Of a DNA stretch of 38,449 nucleotides, positions 17,261-25,059 are shown piece by piece. The notes under the pieces were generated by a model, which saw only the letters and a program-made list of their open reading frames with translations, was not told the origin of the DNA and made no database searches. The stretch's first letter is position 1. The number at the start of each line of letters is the position of its first letter. The stretch is from Fimihabitans intestinipullorum (GTDB taxonomy: Bacteria; Bacillota_I; Bacilli_A; RF39; UBA660), in the NCBI GenBank assembly GCA_018714965.1, contig DVML01000009.1, positions 1 to 38,449 on the forward strand. Reading direction: 5' to 3'. The position numbers and the translations under genes were made by a program.

Positions 17261-18018
17261 TCATAATCTATACTTTTCATTGCTTGACCAACTTCTTCAT
17301 AAAAATTGTAATATTCTTGAAATGAAATTGGTCCTTCATTTAAATGTGTCCAATCTTGATTTGTAATCCAATCATTTATTTTTTCTGGTATTACAATATA
17401 TTTATAAGCACTATCCGATAATTCTTGTGGATATTCTCTATCTAAAGGTTGCTTAACATTTTCAAAAAACCAATTTTGATTTGCAATTATCTTTTTATTT
17501 TGATTTGCAATATAACTTAAAATATATAATCCATAATATTCTATCTCTGCAATTTTCTTTCTTATTTCTGCACCATTATATACTTGATTTTTGTATATAA
17601 ATTGATCATCATACATCTTGGTACAATCAATCCACTCTCTAATTTTTTTATCGAATAAATAGTCTTGTGTTAAATGTTTTTTCACACCATAGTAATAAAC
17701 ATTAGGTAAATGAGAATTTCTTCTTTCAAACTCTTCTATATTTGTCTCTTCTCCCAAAACACATTTTCTAAAAGGAACAATATAACTAGGTTGTGCACAT
17801 GCGGCTTCTTTTGTTAGTGTCTTTAGTGATTCCGGATATTGATACCATGATGTTTCTGTCTTTGTTTCATTTTGTTCAAAATGACATCCTTTTCTCTCTC
17901 CTATATACGCTCTAATTGCATCTGGAATTAAAACATATGGGATCTCTAATCCAAATCTATTTTCTTCCTCACTGTCTAAATATACTGCTGTTACCAATGA
18001 ATGTTGTAATGTAATCAT
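17233..18018 (-). CDS. Unknown 261-residue soluble protein
   Basis: I do not recognise a named family. It has no signal peptide or membrane helix. It is rich in aromatic residues, and conserved-looking segments include GLEIPYVLIPDAIRAYIG (about 23-40), a central HLPNVYYYGVKKHLTQD (about 103-119) and a C-terminal WTHLNEGP. The distribution of His, Asp and Glu (FDKKIREW...DCTKMYDD) would allow a metal-dependent hydrolase, but this is only a suggestion. Start: GAGGAAG just before the ATG, and a promoter (TTGAAT-17-TATGAT) 40 bases upstream. It probably forms a monocistronic unit with partial read-through into 16724-17185. Confidence 0.68.
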   Translation of the reverse strand: MITLQHSLVTAVYLDSEEENRFGLEIPYVLIPDAIRAYIGERKGCHFEQNETKTETSWYQYPESLKTLTKEAACAQPSYIVPFRKCVLGEETNIEEFERRNSHLPNVYYYGVKKHLTQDYLFDKKIREWIDCTKMYDDQFIYKNQVYNGAEIRKKIAEIEYYGLYILSYIANQNKKIIANQNWFFENVKQPLDREYPQELSDSAYKYIVIPEKINDWITNQDWTHLNEGPISFQEYYNFYEEVGQAMKSIDYERKENSKLR

Positions 18019-18052
18019 AGCTTCCTCACTTTCTGTACTCTACTTTTAAGTT

Positions 18053-18081
18053 ATCATACTAATGATACTATATTTATTCAA
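18053..18081 (-). promoter_or_regulatory. Promoter of the 261-residue unknown protein
   Basis: Minus strand TTGAAT (18076-18081), 17 bases, TATGAT (18053-18058). The spacer and -10 also form a small inverted repeat, TATCAT-ACTA-ATGATA. Confidence 0.55.
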
Positions 18082-18140
18082 AAATTCCTATTTGTTTTAG
18101 TTATTTATCAACTTACATATTCAATTTTACAAAGTAATGC

Positions 18141-19358
18141 TTATTCATACATCACGTTAATGTCTACCGCTCCATCAATTCCATCAATCTTACCATTTTC
18201 GCACAATTGCCATAATTTATACTTTCCTTGATAATTTGTTTGAATCGTATAATGAGCTAACCATATATCATATTTTGTTGGTAACCATATATTTTCTAAA
18301 TAGGACTTACTGCTGTATAACATTCCTTCATATCCTGCATCTTCGATTGTTTCTAAAAATGATTCTGCCATGCTTGTCAATCCAAAAAAGCTTAAATTGT
18401 AGTCATTAAAATATGCCCATTCTTCCCAATCAAAAGCAATTGGTAAATCGATATCATAGTCTTTAATTTGTTTGATTACCCATTTAGCATCTTTCATGGC
18501 ACTTGCTTTGGAATTCGCATAAGAATAAAAATAAATTCCCGCTTTGATTCCATATTTATTGGCTTCTTCAATATTTCTCTTAAAATATTTATCAACGAAA
18601 TACTCACCATTTGTACCTCTTGTCCCACCAACACGAATCATGATAAATTCAACACCTGCATTTTTTATTTTTTCAAAATCAATTTCTCCTTGCCATCCTG
18701 AGACATCAATTCCTATTTGCGTTTTATCTGTTTTATATTGATTTTTGGCTTGATTGAAATCTGTATATGTTGGTTCTACAGTAGTACGTGGGGCATTTGT
18801 ATTACTTGGCTCTATGACGCGTAAAATAAATTGCTTTTCAGTTATATTTCCACTCTTATCTTCCGCTTTAAATAGAAGTGGATAATCTCCTACTGTATTA
18901 AGATCATAATTTCCTTCCACTGTACATTTTGGTTTGTTATCTTGGTTATCTCCACATAAAATTTTATCTGTTAAATTTATATTAGATCCCTTTGTTACCT
19001 GATATACATTACTCAACCAAACAACAGGTTGAACTGTATCGATGACTTCTATTTCATATTCATAAGGAACAATTATATTTTGATCGTTTTTAAATTGAAA
19101 TTTGATCTCTTTTTTCCCTAACGACGTCGTATTGATTACATAATCATCTATTATGTTTCCATTGATACTTTCTATAAAATCTGAAACCTTCCTCTCTTCC
19201 GTAAATTCAGCAGTTAGATTATTTTTTAAAACCACTTCTATTCTTGCGTTTTTTATACGCAAATAGTGATAAAGCCATATTAAAAACATTATAATGGCAA
19301 TGGAACATAACAAAGTTATTACTATAATACATAATTTATGTTTCTTTATATTTTCCAT
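18141..19358 (-). CDS. Membrane-anchored GH25 lysozyme with an Ig-like domain
   Basis: 405 residues from the ATG at 19358, which has GGAGG at the right distance; a TTG 12 bases earlier lies on the ribosome binding site itself. The order is membrane anchor (about 9-33), extracytoplasmic region with a DUF5011/Ig-like segment (about 105-183) containing a Cys pair, Pro/Thr linker, then a GH25 muramidase domain (about 213-405). The catalytic motifs are D218-V-S-G-W-Q and D310-W-E312. It should cleave the MurNAc-GlcNAc bond and stay tethered outside the cell. It lies downstream of noc with its own -10 (19382-19387). Confidence 0.92.
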   Translation of the reverse strand: MENIKKHKLCIIVITLLCSIAIIMFLIWLYHYLRIKNARIEVVLKNNLTAEFTEERKVSDFIESINGNIIDDYVINTTSLGKKEIKFQFKNDQNIIVPYEYEIEVIDTVQPVVWLSNVYQVTKGSNINLTDKILCGDNQDNKPKCTVEGNYDLNTVGDYPLLFKAEDKSGNITEKQFILRVIEPSNTNAPRTTVEPTYTDFNQAKNQYKTDKTQIGIDVSGWQGEIDFEKIKNAGVEFIMIRVGGTRGTNGEYFVDKYFKRNIEEANKYGIKAGIYFYSYANSKASAMKDAKWVIKQIKDYDIDLPIAFDWEEWAYFNDYNLSFFGLTSMAESFLETIEDAGYEGMLYSSKSYLENIWLPTKYDIWLAHYTIQTNYQGKYKLWQLCENGKIDGIDGAVDINVMYE

Positions 19359-19381
19359 ATATTCCTCCAAATGATATGTTT

Positions 19382-19387
19382 ATTATA
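19382..19387 (-). promoter_or_regulatory. -10 element for the GH25 lysozyme
   Basis: A perfect minus-strand TATAAT. A GTAACA sits about 16 bases upstream as a moderate -35. It lies between the noc terminator and the lysozyme start. Confidence 0.5.
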
Positions 19388-19411
19388 ACATACTAAAGAA
19401 TATGTTACTAA

Positions 19412-19437
19412 CAAAAAAGAGAAGTTTACTTCTTCTC
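19412..19437 (-). terminator. Terminator of noc
   Basis: Minus strand GAGAAG-(7)-CTTCTC hairpin followed by TTTTTT. It spans the noc stop codon. Confidence 0.8.
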
Positions 19438-21429
19438 AATTTTAAATGTTACTTCATATGTATCTTCGAAATCTAATTCTTCTGTATCTACCATGAAACC
19501 GTATTTTTCTATTGTTGCTGCACATTCTCTAATTGTATTAATAACCATCTTTAAATCTCCTGCTACATATGTCTGCGTTGGCTGTGACTGAGGAACTGAA
19601 ATAGGTTGTTCCTTTATTGTCTCAGTCATTGTATTAGACTCTGGTATTGATGTAGGTTGTACAGGGCTAACCGGAGCAACTGGTTCTACTGGTTGTGGTT
19701 TCTCTGGAGTTACATTTGATGTTGGCATCGTTGGAGCAGGCCCAAATGGATTGATCTCAACGATTCCATTATTACTTGATACAGCTGGTTCTAGTGGTTG
19801 TACAGGAGTAACTGGAGCAATTGGTTCTTGTGGCATCACAGGTGCTACTTTTTGCTCTTGAACAATCTCTACTGTTGGTTCTGGAGCCGTAGTAGGTGCT
19901 GGTTGATCAAAACCAAATTGTAAAAAATTATTTTGTGATGATGTTGAACTTGCTGGTGAAACTTCAGGTTTGACCTCTGGTTCTGTCTGTAGTTGAATTC
20001 CTGTTAAATCTAATTCTTCTGGTTCTTCTAATACATCTTCTACATTTGGTACTCCATTAAATGTGATATTAGATGGAGTTTCCACTGCTGTATTTTGCGT
20101 ATTCATTCCATTGTTATTTGCCATTTCAGGATGTAATGTTTCTGGTGTAATCGTTGGAATTGTTTGTGTTTGTTCAAGATTAGATTCTTTGGCTTCTTGA
20201 ACAGGTTGTGGTGATGATGTCGTTTTAAAAAATTGATCAAAATCAAAAGTATCTGCAGATGATTTTGTAGGCTCTGATCCAAACGCTGTAGGCGCTGATG
20301 GTGTTTGTGGAACATTTTGCATTGGAGCTGGCTCTTGAAATAAAGGATTTACTGCTGGAGCAGGTTCTTCCTTTGGCGCAGACTCTGTTTTTTCCATATC
20401 TGCAAACGTAAAAAATTTACCTGGTCGTAATAAGTTTTCTGCATTATCGTCGTCATCATCATCGTCGTTTGACATCATTTCTGTTGTAGAAGTAACTTGA
20501 GGTTGCGTTTGAATTTGAGGATCACTCTTTAAAAGCTCATCCATATTAACTGTTGGACGTTGTACATTGATATCTGCTGCTTGTTGTTCTATTTTATCTA
20601 CGTCCATAAATCCAGGATTATTGGTTACTGGTGTTTGTGGAATAACATCCTCTATTTCTTCTATAATTGGTTGTTGTGGTAATATATTATTATTCATATT
20701 TTGTGTTCCATTCATATTTACTCCCGCCTTTTCTCCTTTTATTTTTTCTATTGTATCTTGTGAAACTGGTTCTAACTTCAATTTTACTGTAACTCCTTTT
20801 GGCTTCGTATTTTGTGGAGTTTCTCTTTCTGCCAATATTTTCTTGATATATTCATCTGTCTTTCGAACAGTCATTCTATCTTGTATTATTTTATGCACAA
20901 CTTCTGCTTGCATATCTATTGGTAAACGCAATAACGATCTTGCATGTCTTTCCGAAATTTGTTCTTCCAATAACGCCTCTTGAACATCTTCATCCAAATT
21001 AAGCAATCTTAATTTATTTGCGATCGTCGATTGTGTTTTTCCTAACTTGTCTGCCAATGCTTCCTGAGTTAAATACCCCATATCTAGAATCTTTTTGTAA
21101 GAAACAGCTTCTTCGATTGGAGTCAAATCTTTACGTTGAACATTCTCGATTAAAGCGACCTCCGCACTATCACGATCATTTAAATCAGTAATAATTGCTG
21201 GGATCGTTTGTTTTCCCGCCATTAAGCTTGCTTTATATCTTCTCTCGCCAGCAATTATTTCATATTTATCATCAATTTGACGTACCACAATAGGTTGAAT
21301 GACACCGTGTTCTTTAATCGATTCGGACAATTCCAAAATTGCATCTTCATTAAATTTTATTCTCGGTTGAAACCTATTAGGTAATATATCATCAACATTT
21401 AATTGTACTACTTTACGCTCTTCATTCAT
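19426..21429 (-). CDS. noc: Noc-type ParB-family nucleoid occlusion protein with a very long linker
   Basis: 667 residues, against about 280 for typical Noc or ParB. The N-terminal CTPase domain has GERRYKAS (61-68) and ENVQR (95-99). The DNA-binding region (about 120-200) reads QSTIANKLRLL and SERHAR, as in Bacillus Noc, not the RPHIANHLRLL/SMGHGR of Spo0J/ParB. Q133, K139 and R161 correspond to residues reported to switch specificity from parS to the Noc site. The last about 45 residues (INTIRECAATIEKYG...TEELDFEDTYEVTFKI) resemble the Noc C-terminal dimerisation domain. Between them lie about 415 Pro/Gln/Thr/Glu-rich residues with an Asp8 run. The membrane-targeting N-terminal helix of Bacillus Noc is absent. 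It is next to rsmG, as noc usually is; no parA is present. Confidence 0.82.
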   Translation of the reverse strand: MNEERKVVQLNVDDILPNRFQPRIKFNEDAILELSESIKEHGVIQPIVVRQIDDKYEIIAGERRYKASLMAGKQTIPAIITDLNDRDSAEVALIENVQRKDLTPIEEAVSYKKILDMGYLTQEALADKLGKTQSTIANKLRLLNLDEDVQEALLEEQISERHARSLLRLPIDMQAEVVHKIIQDRMTVRKTDEYIKKILAERETPQNTKPKGVTVKLKLEPVSQDTIEKIKGEKAGVNMNGTQNMNNNILPQQPIIEEIEDVIPQTPVTNNPGFMDVDKIEQQAADINVQRPTVNMDELLKSDPQIQTQPQVTSTTEMMSNDDDDDDDNAENLLRPGKFFTFADMEKTESAPKEEPAPAVNPLFQEPAPMQNVPQTPSAPTAFGSEPTKSSADTFDFDQFFKTTSSPQPVQEAKESNLEQTQTIPTITPETLHPEMANNNGMNTQNTAVETPSNITFNGVPNVEDVLEEPEELDLTGIQLQTEPEVKPEVSPASSTSSQNNFLQFGFDQPAPTTAPEPTVEIVQEQKVAPVMPQEPIAPVTPVQPLEPAVSSNNGIVEINPFGPAPTMPTSNVTPEKPQPVEPVAPVSPVQPTSIPESNTMTETIKEQPISVPQSQPTQTYVAGDLKMVINTIRECAATIEKYGFMVDTEELDFEDTYEVTFKIEKK

Positions 21430-21457
21430 CCTACAACGCCCCTTTTATTCTAGTAAC

Positions 21458-21486
21458 ATTATACATTGCTTTGGGAAATATTACAA
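21458..21486 (-). promoter_or_regulatory. noc promoter
   Basis: Minus strand TTGTAA (21481-21486), 17 bases, TATAAT (21458-21463). A TATTTCCC element (21473-21480) lies in the spacer against the -35. Confidence 0.75.
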
Positions 21487-21521
21487 TCTATTTTGGGAAA
21501 TATTTTAAAATTATTTCCCAA
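21470..21521 (-). promoter_or_regulatory. Three TATTTCCC elements at the noc promoter (candidate operator)
   Basis: GGGAAATA at 21473-21480 and 21495-21502 (22-bp step) and TATTTCCC at 21512-21519; the last two form an inverted repeat. ATTTCCC is one half of the Bacillus Noc-binding site (ATTTCCCGGGAAAT). The half-site order here is reversed, so binding by the encoded protein is inference. Positions in and just upstream of the promoter would suit repression. Confidence 0.5.
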
Positions 21522-21544
21522 AAAAAGACCTATAATGGTCTTTT
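21518..21544 (-). terminator. Terminator of mnmG-rsmG
   Basis: Minus strand AAAAGACC-ATTATA-GGTCTTTT followed by further T. It overlaps the rsmG stop codon. Confidence 0.8.
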
Positions 21545-22234
21545 CTTAATTTCACTATATTTTCTAGGATATTTTTTACTTGTCTCTCCTACTTTTTTTA
21601 GTTTAAGAATAGATCTCAAGCTCTTCTCAAACGGTAATTCAAATTTTTCCAACGATTCTATTTCTACCTTTAATATTTGTATTGCTTTAGAAGATAATAC
21701 CATCTCTTCTTCGATTGAAGCCTTCATCGGAATAAAGTATTTCCCAACTTTTACAAGTGGCACACAATATTCTAAAAGTACAGGCAATGATGCAACAGCA
21801 CGAGCCGTGACAACATCAAATTCTTCTCTGTGATTTTGTGCAAATTCTTCTGCCCTTGCATGATATACTTCTATATTTTTAAGATCTAATTCTTGAATGA
21901 CTTGATTTAAAAAGTTAATTCGTTTTTGTAGAGAATCTATTAATACTACTTTTAAATTTGGAAATAATATTTTAATTACAATTCCTGGAAATCCAGCTCC
22001 TGTTCCTACATCACATAAACTCTTTTCATTGTTGAGATCTATTGCAGAAGCAAGGGTTGCACTATCGTAAAAATGCTTCAAATATACTTGATCTTTCTCT
22101 GTAATTCCCGTTAAATTCATCACTTTGTTCCATTCAATTAAAAGCTCATAATATTTCTCTAACTGTTTTAATTGAAATTCTGTTGGCGTTATATTAATTT
22201 TACTTAGTTCCTGAATAAATTCTTGTTCTGTCAT
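21530..22234 (-). CDS. rsmG: 16S rRNA (guanine527-N7)-methyltransferase RsmG
   Basis: 234 residues, the normal length. A class I SAM-dependent methyltransferase with the conserved NLTGI opening (about 40-44), the SAM loop DVGTGAGFPG (about 75-84), and the VTARAVASL motif (about 140). It methylates G527 in the 530 loop of 16S rRNA. Its ATG overlaps the mnmG stop by four bases (ATGA), with AGGTGG upstream, so the pair is coupled. Confidence 0.97.
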   Translation of the reverse strand: MTEQEFIQELSKINITPTEFQLKQLEKYYELLIEWNKVMNLTGITEKDQVYLKHFYDSATLASAIDLNNEKSLCDVGTGAGFPGIVIKILFPNLKVVLIDSLQKRINFLNQVIQELDLKNIEVYHARAEEFAQNHREEFDVVTARAVASLPVLLEYCVPLVKVGKYFIPMKASIEEEMVLSSKAIQILKVEIESLEKFELPFEKSLRSILKLKKVGETSKKYPRKYSEIKKRPL

Positions 22235-24096
22235 TGGTTACCACCTTTTTTTAAATATACCATCAAAATAGAAATATCAGATGGATTTACACCACTAATT
22301 CGAATAGCTTGTCCAATAGATGTTGGACGAACCTCTTTTAATTTTTGCCTTGCCTCACTTGCAATATTTACAATTTTATCATAATCGATAGTTTCAGGAA
22401 TTTTTTTAGCTTCTAAGCGTAACATTTTTTCTGCTTCTTTTTGAGCTTTTAATATATATCCTTCATATTTATTATGAATAAGCACCTGTTCTTGAATCTC
22501 ATCTGTATATGGAATTTCTATAAAATGTTGTAAATGCTGCATTGTTATTTCAGGTCTTTTTAACAAATTGTATAAACTAATTCCATCTTTTAATTCAGTA
22601 CTTGGTATCGATTTAAGATAATCATTTACTTCTCTTGTAGGAGTTACTTTATGCTCTTTCAAATAATTTGTTAACGCTTCTATTTCTTGCTTCTTTTGAC
22701 AATAATTTTTATATTTTTCCTCGTTGATTAATCCTACTTGATATCCATATTCTCTCAATCTTAAATCTGCATTATCACTTCTTAGTAGTAATCGATATTC
22801 TGCACGCGATGTCAAAAGTCGATAAGGATCTCTAACCCCTTTGGTTACTAAATCGTCAATTAACACGCCAATATAAGCATCACTACGCTTTAAAACGAGC
22901 GGTTCTTTATGTTCCAACGATAATGAAGCATTAATTCCTGCCATCAAACCTTGACAAGCAGCTTCTTCATATCCACTAGTACCATTGATTTGACCAGCTG
23001 TATATAAATTCTGAATTATTTTTGTTTCTAATGTTGGTTTTAATTGAGTTGGATAAATTGCATCATACTCGATCGCATAAGCATATTTTTTGATCACTGC
23101 ATGCTCTAGTCCTTTTAAAGAATGTACCATTTCTTCTTGTACATTATATGGCATACTTGTCGAAAATCCTTGAATATAGATTTCATCCAGATATCTACTT
23201 TCCGGTTCCAAGAACAATTGATGTCTTTCTTTGTCAGCAAAACGAACTATTTTGTCTTCGATCGATGGACAATATCTAGGTCCAATTCCTTCAATATCAT
23301 CAAGTCCTCCATACATGCTTGATTCATTTAAATGATCACGTATAATTTGGTGCGTCTTTTCACTTGTATAAACTAGATAACAAGAAATTTGATCATCTAT
23401 ATCGTAAAAAGGTTCACAATCATGACTAAACGTATGATATACACTATCTCCTTTTTCCTCTTGTGTTACAGAAAAATCGATGCTACTTTTTAAAATTCGT
23501 TGTGGAGTTCCCGTCTTTAATCGTATGATTTTAAAACCAAGATCTTTCAAACGATCACTTAAATGATTACTAGGTTTTTCTCCGTGAGGACCTTCTCTTC
23601 TTCTTGTATCTCCTACTAGAATATCTGCCTTTAAATAAGTACCCGTCGTCAATATAACTCTCTCGCTTGTGATTTTCGTTTCATCATCTAAAATAACTCC
23701 TTTAGCACAATGATCTTCAACAATTAAATCTTCTACCATACATTCTAATACAGTTAAATTCTCTTGATGAAATAGTGTTTTTCTCATTTCTTCAGGATAT
23801 GTTATCTTATCTGCCTGAGCACGTAATGCACGTACTGCCGGTCCTTTTTTGCTATTTAACATTTTCATTTGAATCAAGGATTTATCTGCATTGATTCCCA
23901 TTTCTCCACCTAATGCATCGATTTCACGAACTACAATTCCCTTGGCACTTCCTCCAATGGATGGATTACATGGCATATCAGCGATATTTTGAATATTTCC
24001 AGTTGCTAATAATGTTTTATGTCCTTTACGAGCACAAGCAAGAGCAGCTTCACATCCTGCATGTCCTCCCCCTACTACAATAACTTCATAATCCAT
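22231..24096 (-). CDS. mnmG: tRNA uridine-5-carboxymethylaminomethyl(34) synthesis enzyme MnmG
   Basis: 621 residues. An FAD-dependent partner of MnmE in wobble-U34 modification. FAD-binding GGGHAGCEAA is at the N-terminus; also present are CNPSIGG with a catalytic Cys, DTRRREGPHGEKPSNHL, and the CCQG-like motif EEAACQGLMAGINA near residue 380. The C-terminal MnmE- and tRNA-binding helices are complete. The ATG at 24096 was chosen because GGAG lies 10 bases upstream; the GTG at 24105 is too close to it. Confidence 0.97.
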   Translation of the reverse strand: MDYEVIVVGGGHAGCEAALACARKGHKTLLATGNIQNIADMPCNPSIGGSAKGIVVREIDALGGEMGINADKSLIQMKMLNSKKGPAVRALRAQADKITYPEEMRKTLFHQENLTVLECMVEDLIVEDHCAKGVILDDETKITSERVILTTGTYLKADILVGDTRRREGPHGEKPSNHLSDRLKDLGFKIIRLKTGTPQRILKSSIDFSVTQEEKGDSVYHTFSHDCEPFYDIDDQISCYLVYTSEKTHQIIRDHLNESSMYGGLDDIEGIGPRYCPSIEDKIVRFADKERHQLFLEPESRYLDEIYIQGFSTSMPYNVQEEMVHSLKGLEHAVIKKYAYAIEYDAIYPTQLKPTLETKIIQNLYTAGQINGTSGYEEAACQGLMAGINASLSLEHKEPLVLKRSDAYIGVLIDDLVTKGVRDPYRLLTSRAEYRLLLRSDNADLRLREYGYQVGLINEEKYKNYCQKKQEIEALTNYLKEHKVTPTREVNDYLKSIPSTELKDGISLYNLLKRPEITMQHLQHFIEIPYTDEIQEQVLIHNKYEGYILKAQKEAEKMLRLEAKKIPETIDYDKIVNIASEARQKLKEVRPTSIGQAIRISGVNPSDISILMVYLKKGGNQ

Positions 24097-24126
24097 GTAT
24101 TCCACACTCCTTTTTTATACCTTTCA

Positions 24127-24155
24127 ATTATACTATGTTCTTATGAAGAACACAA
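24127..24155 (-). promoter_or_regulatory. mnmG promoter with a palindrome in the spacer
   Basis: Minus strand TTGTGT (24150-24155), 17 bases, TATAAT (24127-24132). The spacer contains the perfect inverted repeat GTTCTT-ATG-AAGAAC (24137-24151), a possible operator. A second hairpin (TTCTAGC...GCTAGAA, 24178-24201) lies upstream. Confidence 0.6.
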
Positions 24156-24205
24156 ACATTTCATTTTCCGCAATGTATTCTAGCATAAGATACAGCTAGA
24201 ATCAA

Positions 24206-24230
24206 CAAAAAAGAAGATTTTCATCTTCTA
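24206..24230 (-). terminator. Terminator of the HD-mnmE-ZIP operon
   Basis: Minus strand AGAAGAT-GAAA-ATCTTCT followed by TTTTT. The GAAA tetraloop makes this a strong hairpin; it overlaps the ZIP stop. Confidence 0.85.
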
Positions 24231-25040
24231 CCCTAATGCGACATCCATAATCATCATTACACCAAAGCCAATCAATGTAAAAATTGCCATCAAATCTTTT
24301 TGTTGATTCGTTTGACTTTCCGGTATCAATTCTTGGACGACAACATATATCATAGCCCCAGCTGCGAAAGCTAGTAAAAATGGTAATAAAAATCTAATAT
24401 TAACTACCAATAAAGCTCCTAGTACTCCTGCAATCGGTTCGACAATTCCACTCAATTGACCATAAAAGAAAGCTTTTTTTCTCGAATATCCTTCCCTTCT
24501 TAGTGGAAAAGATACCGCGCTACCTTCTGGAAAATTTTGAAGCCCAATTCCAATTGCTAACGTAACTGCAGATGCAAGTGTCGCACCTTCTAAGCCATAG
24601 GCTAAAGACCCAAAAGCTACTCCAATTGCAAGTCCTTCTGGAATATTATGCAATGTAATAGAAACAATCAACATTAAACATCGTTTAAAGCTTTCTGATT
24701 TTGTTTCGTGTTGTTTCTTAGGATGTTTTTGAAGATATACTTTGTATACATTATCTCCTATAAATAAAAGTAATCCTCCACTCATAAAGCCTAATAGAGC
24801 CATCAGCCAAGCATTCATCCCTAGCGTTGTAGACATCTCTATCGATGGTTCTAATAAAGACCAGAATGAAGCAGCAATCATGACACCAGCTGCAAATCCC
24901 AACATTCCATCCATAAAACTTTTATTTATTTTTTTCATTAATAGTACTAAACTAGCACCTAATGCTGTAATACTCCAAGTAAACAAAGTTGCAAGCAATG
25001 CTTGCCATGTACAAGATAAACTTGTAAACCAAGAAACCAT
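24228..25040 (-). CDS. ZIP-family divalent metal transporter
   Basis: 270 residues with about eight membrane helices. The metal-site motifs of ZIP transporters are present: HNIPEGLAIG in helix 4 and NFPEGSAVSFPL in helix 5, plus GxxSGxxEP further on. Zinc or iron import is the usual role; the His-rich cytoplasmic loop is short (KHPKKQHETKSE). A GAGGGAAAG ribosome binding site precedes the ATG. It lies 19 bases after mnmE and ends the operon. Confidence 0.92.
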   Translation of the reverse strand: MVSWFTSLSCTWQALLATLFTWSITALGASLVLLMKKINKSFMDGMLGFAAGVMIAASFWSLLEPSIEMSTTLGMNAWLMALLGFMSGGLLLFIGDNVYKVYLQKHPKKQHETKSESFKRCLMLIVSITLHNIPEGLAIGVAFGSLAYGLEGATLASAVTLAIGIGLQNFPEGSAVSFPLRREGYSRKKAFFYGQLSGIVEPIAGVLGALLVVNIRFLLPFLLAFAAGAMIYVVVQELIPESQTNQQKDLMAIFTLIGFGVMMIMDVALG

Positions 25041-25059
25041 ACTTTCCCTCTTTCAATCT

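Noticed and set aside
20567..20983. 138-residue plus-strand open frame opposite noc
   Set aside because: It is antisense to the noc linker and DNA-binding region; its composition follows from the complementary repeats.
24178..24201. Riboswitch or T-box upstream of mnmG
   Set aside because: There is a simple hairpin, but it lies upstream of the promoter, and no T-box core or riboswitch consensus is visible.
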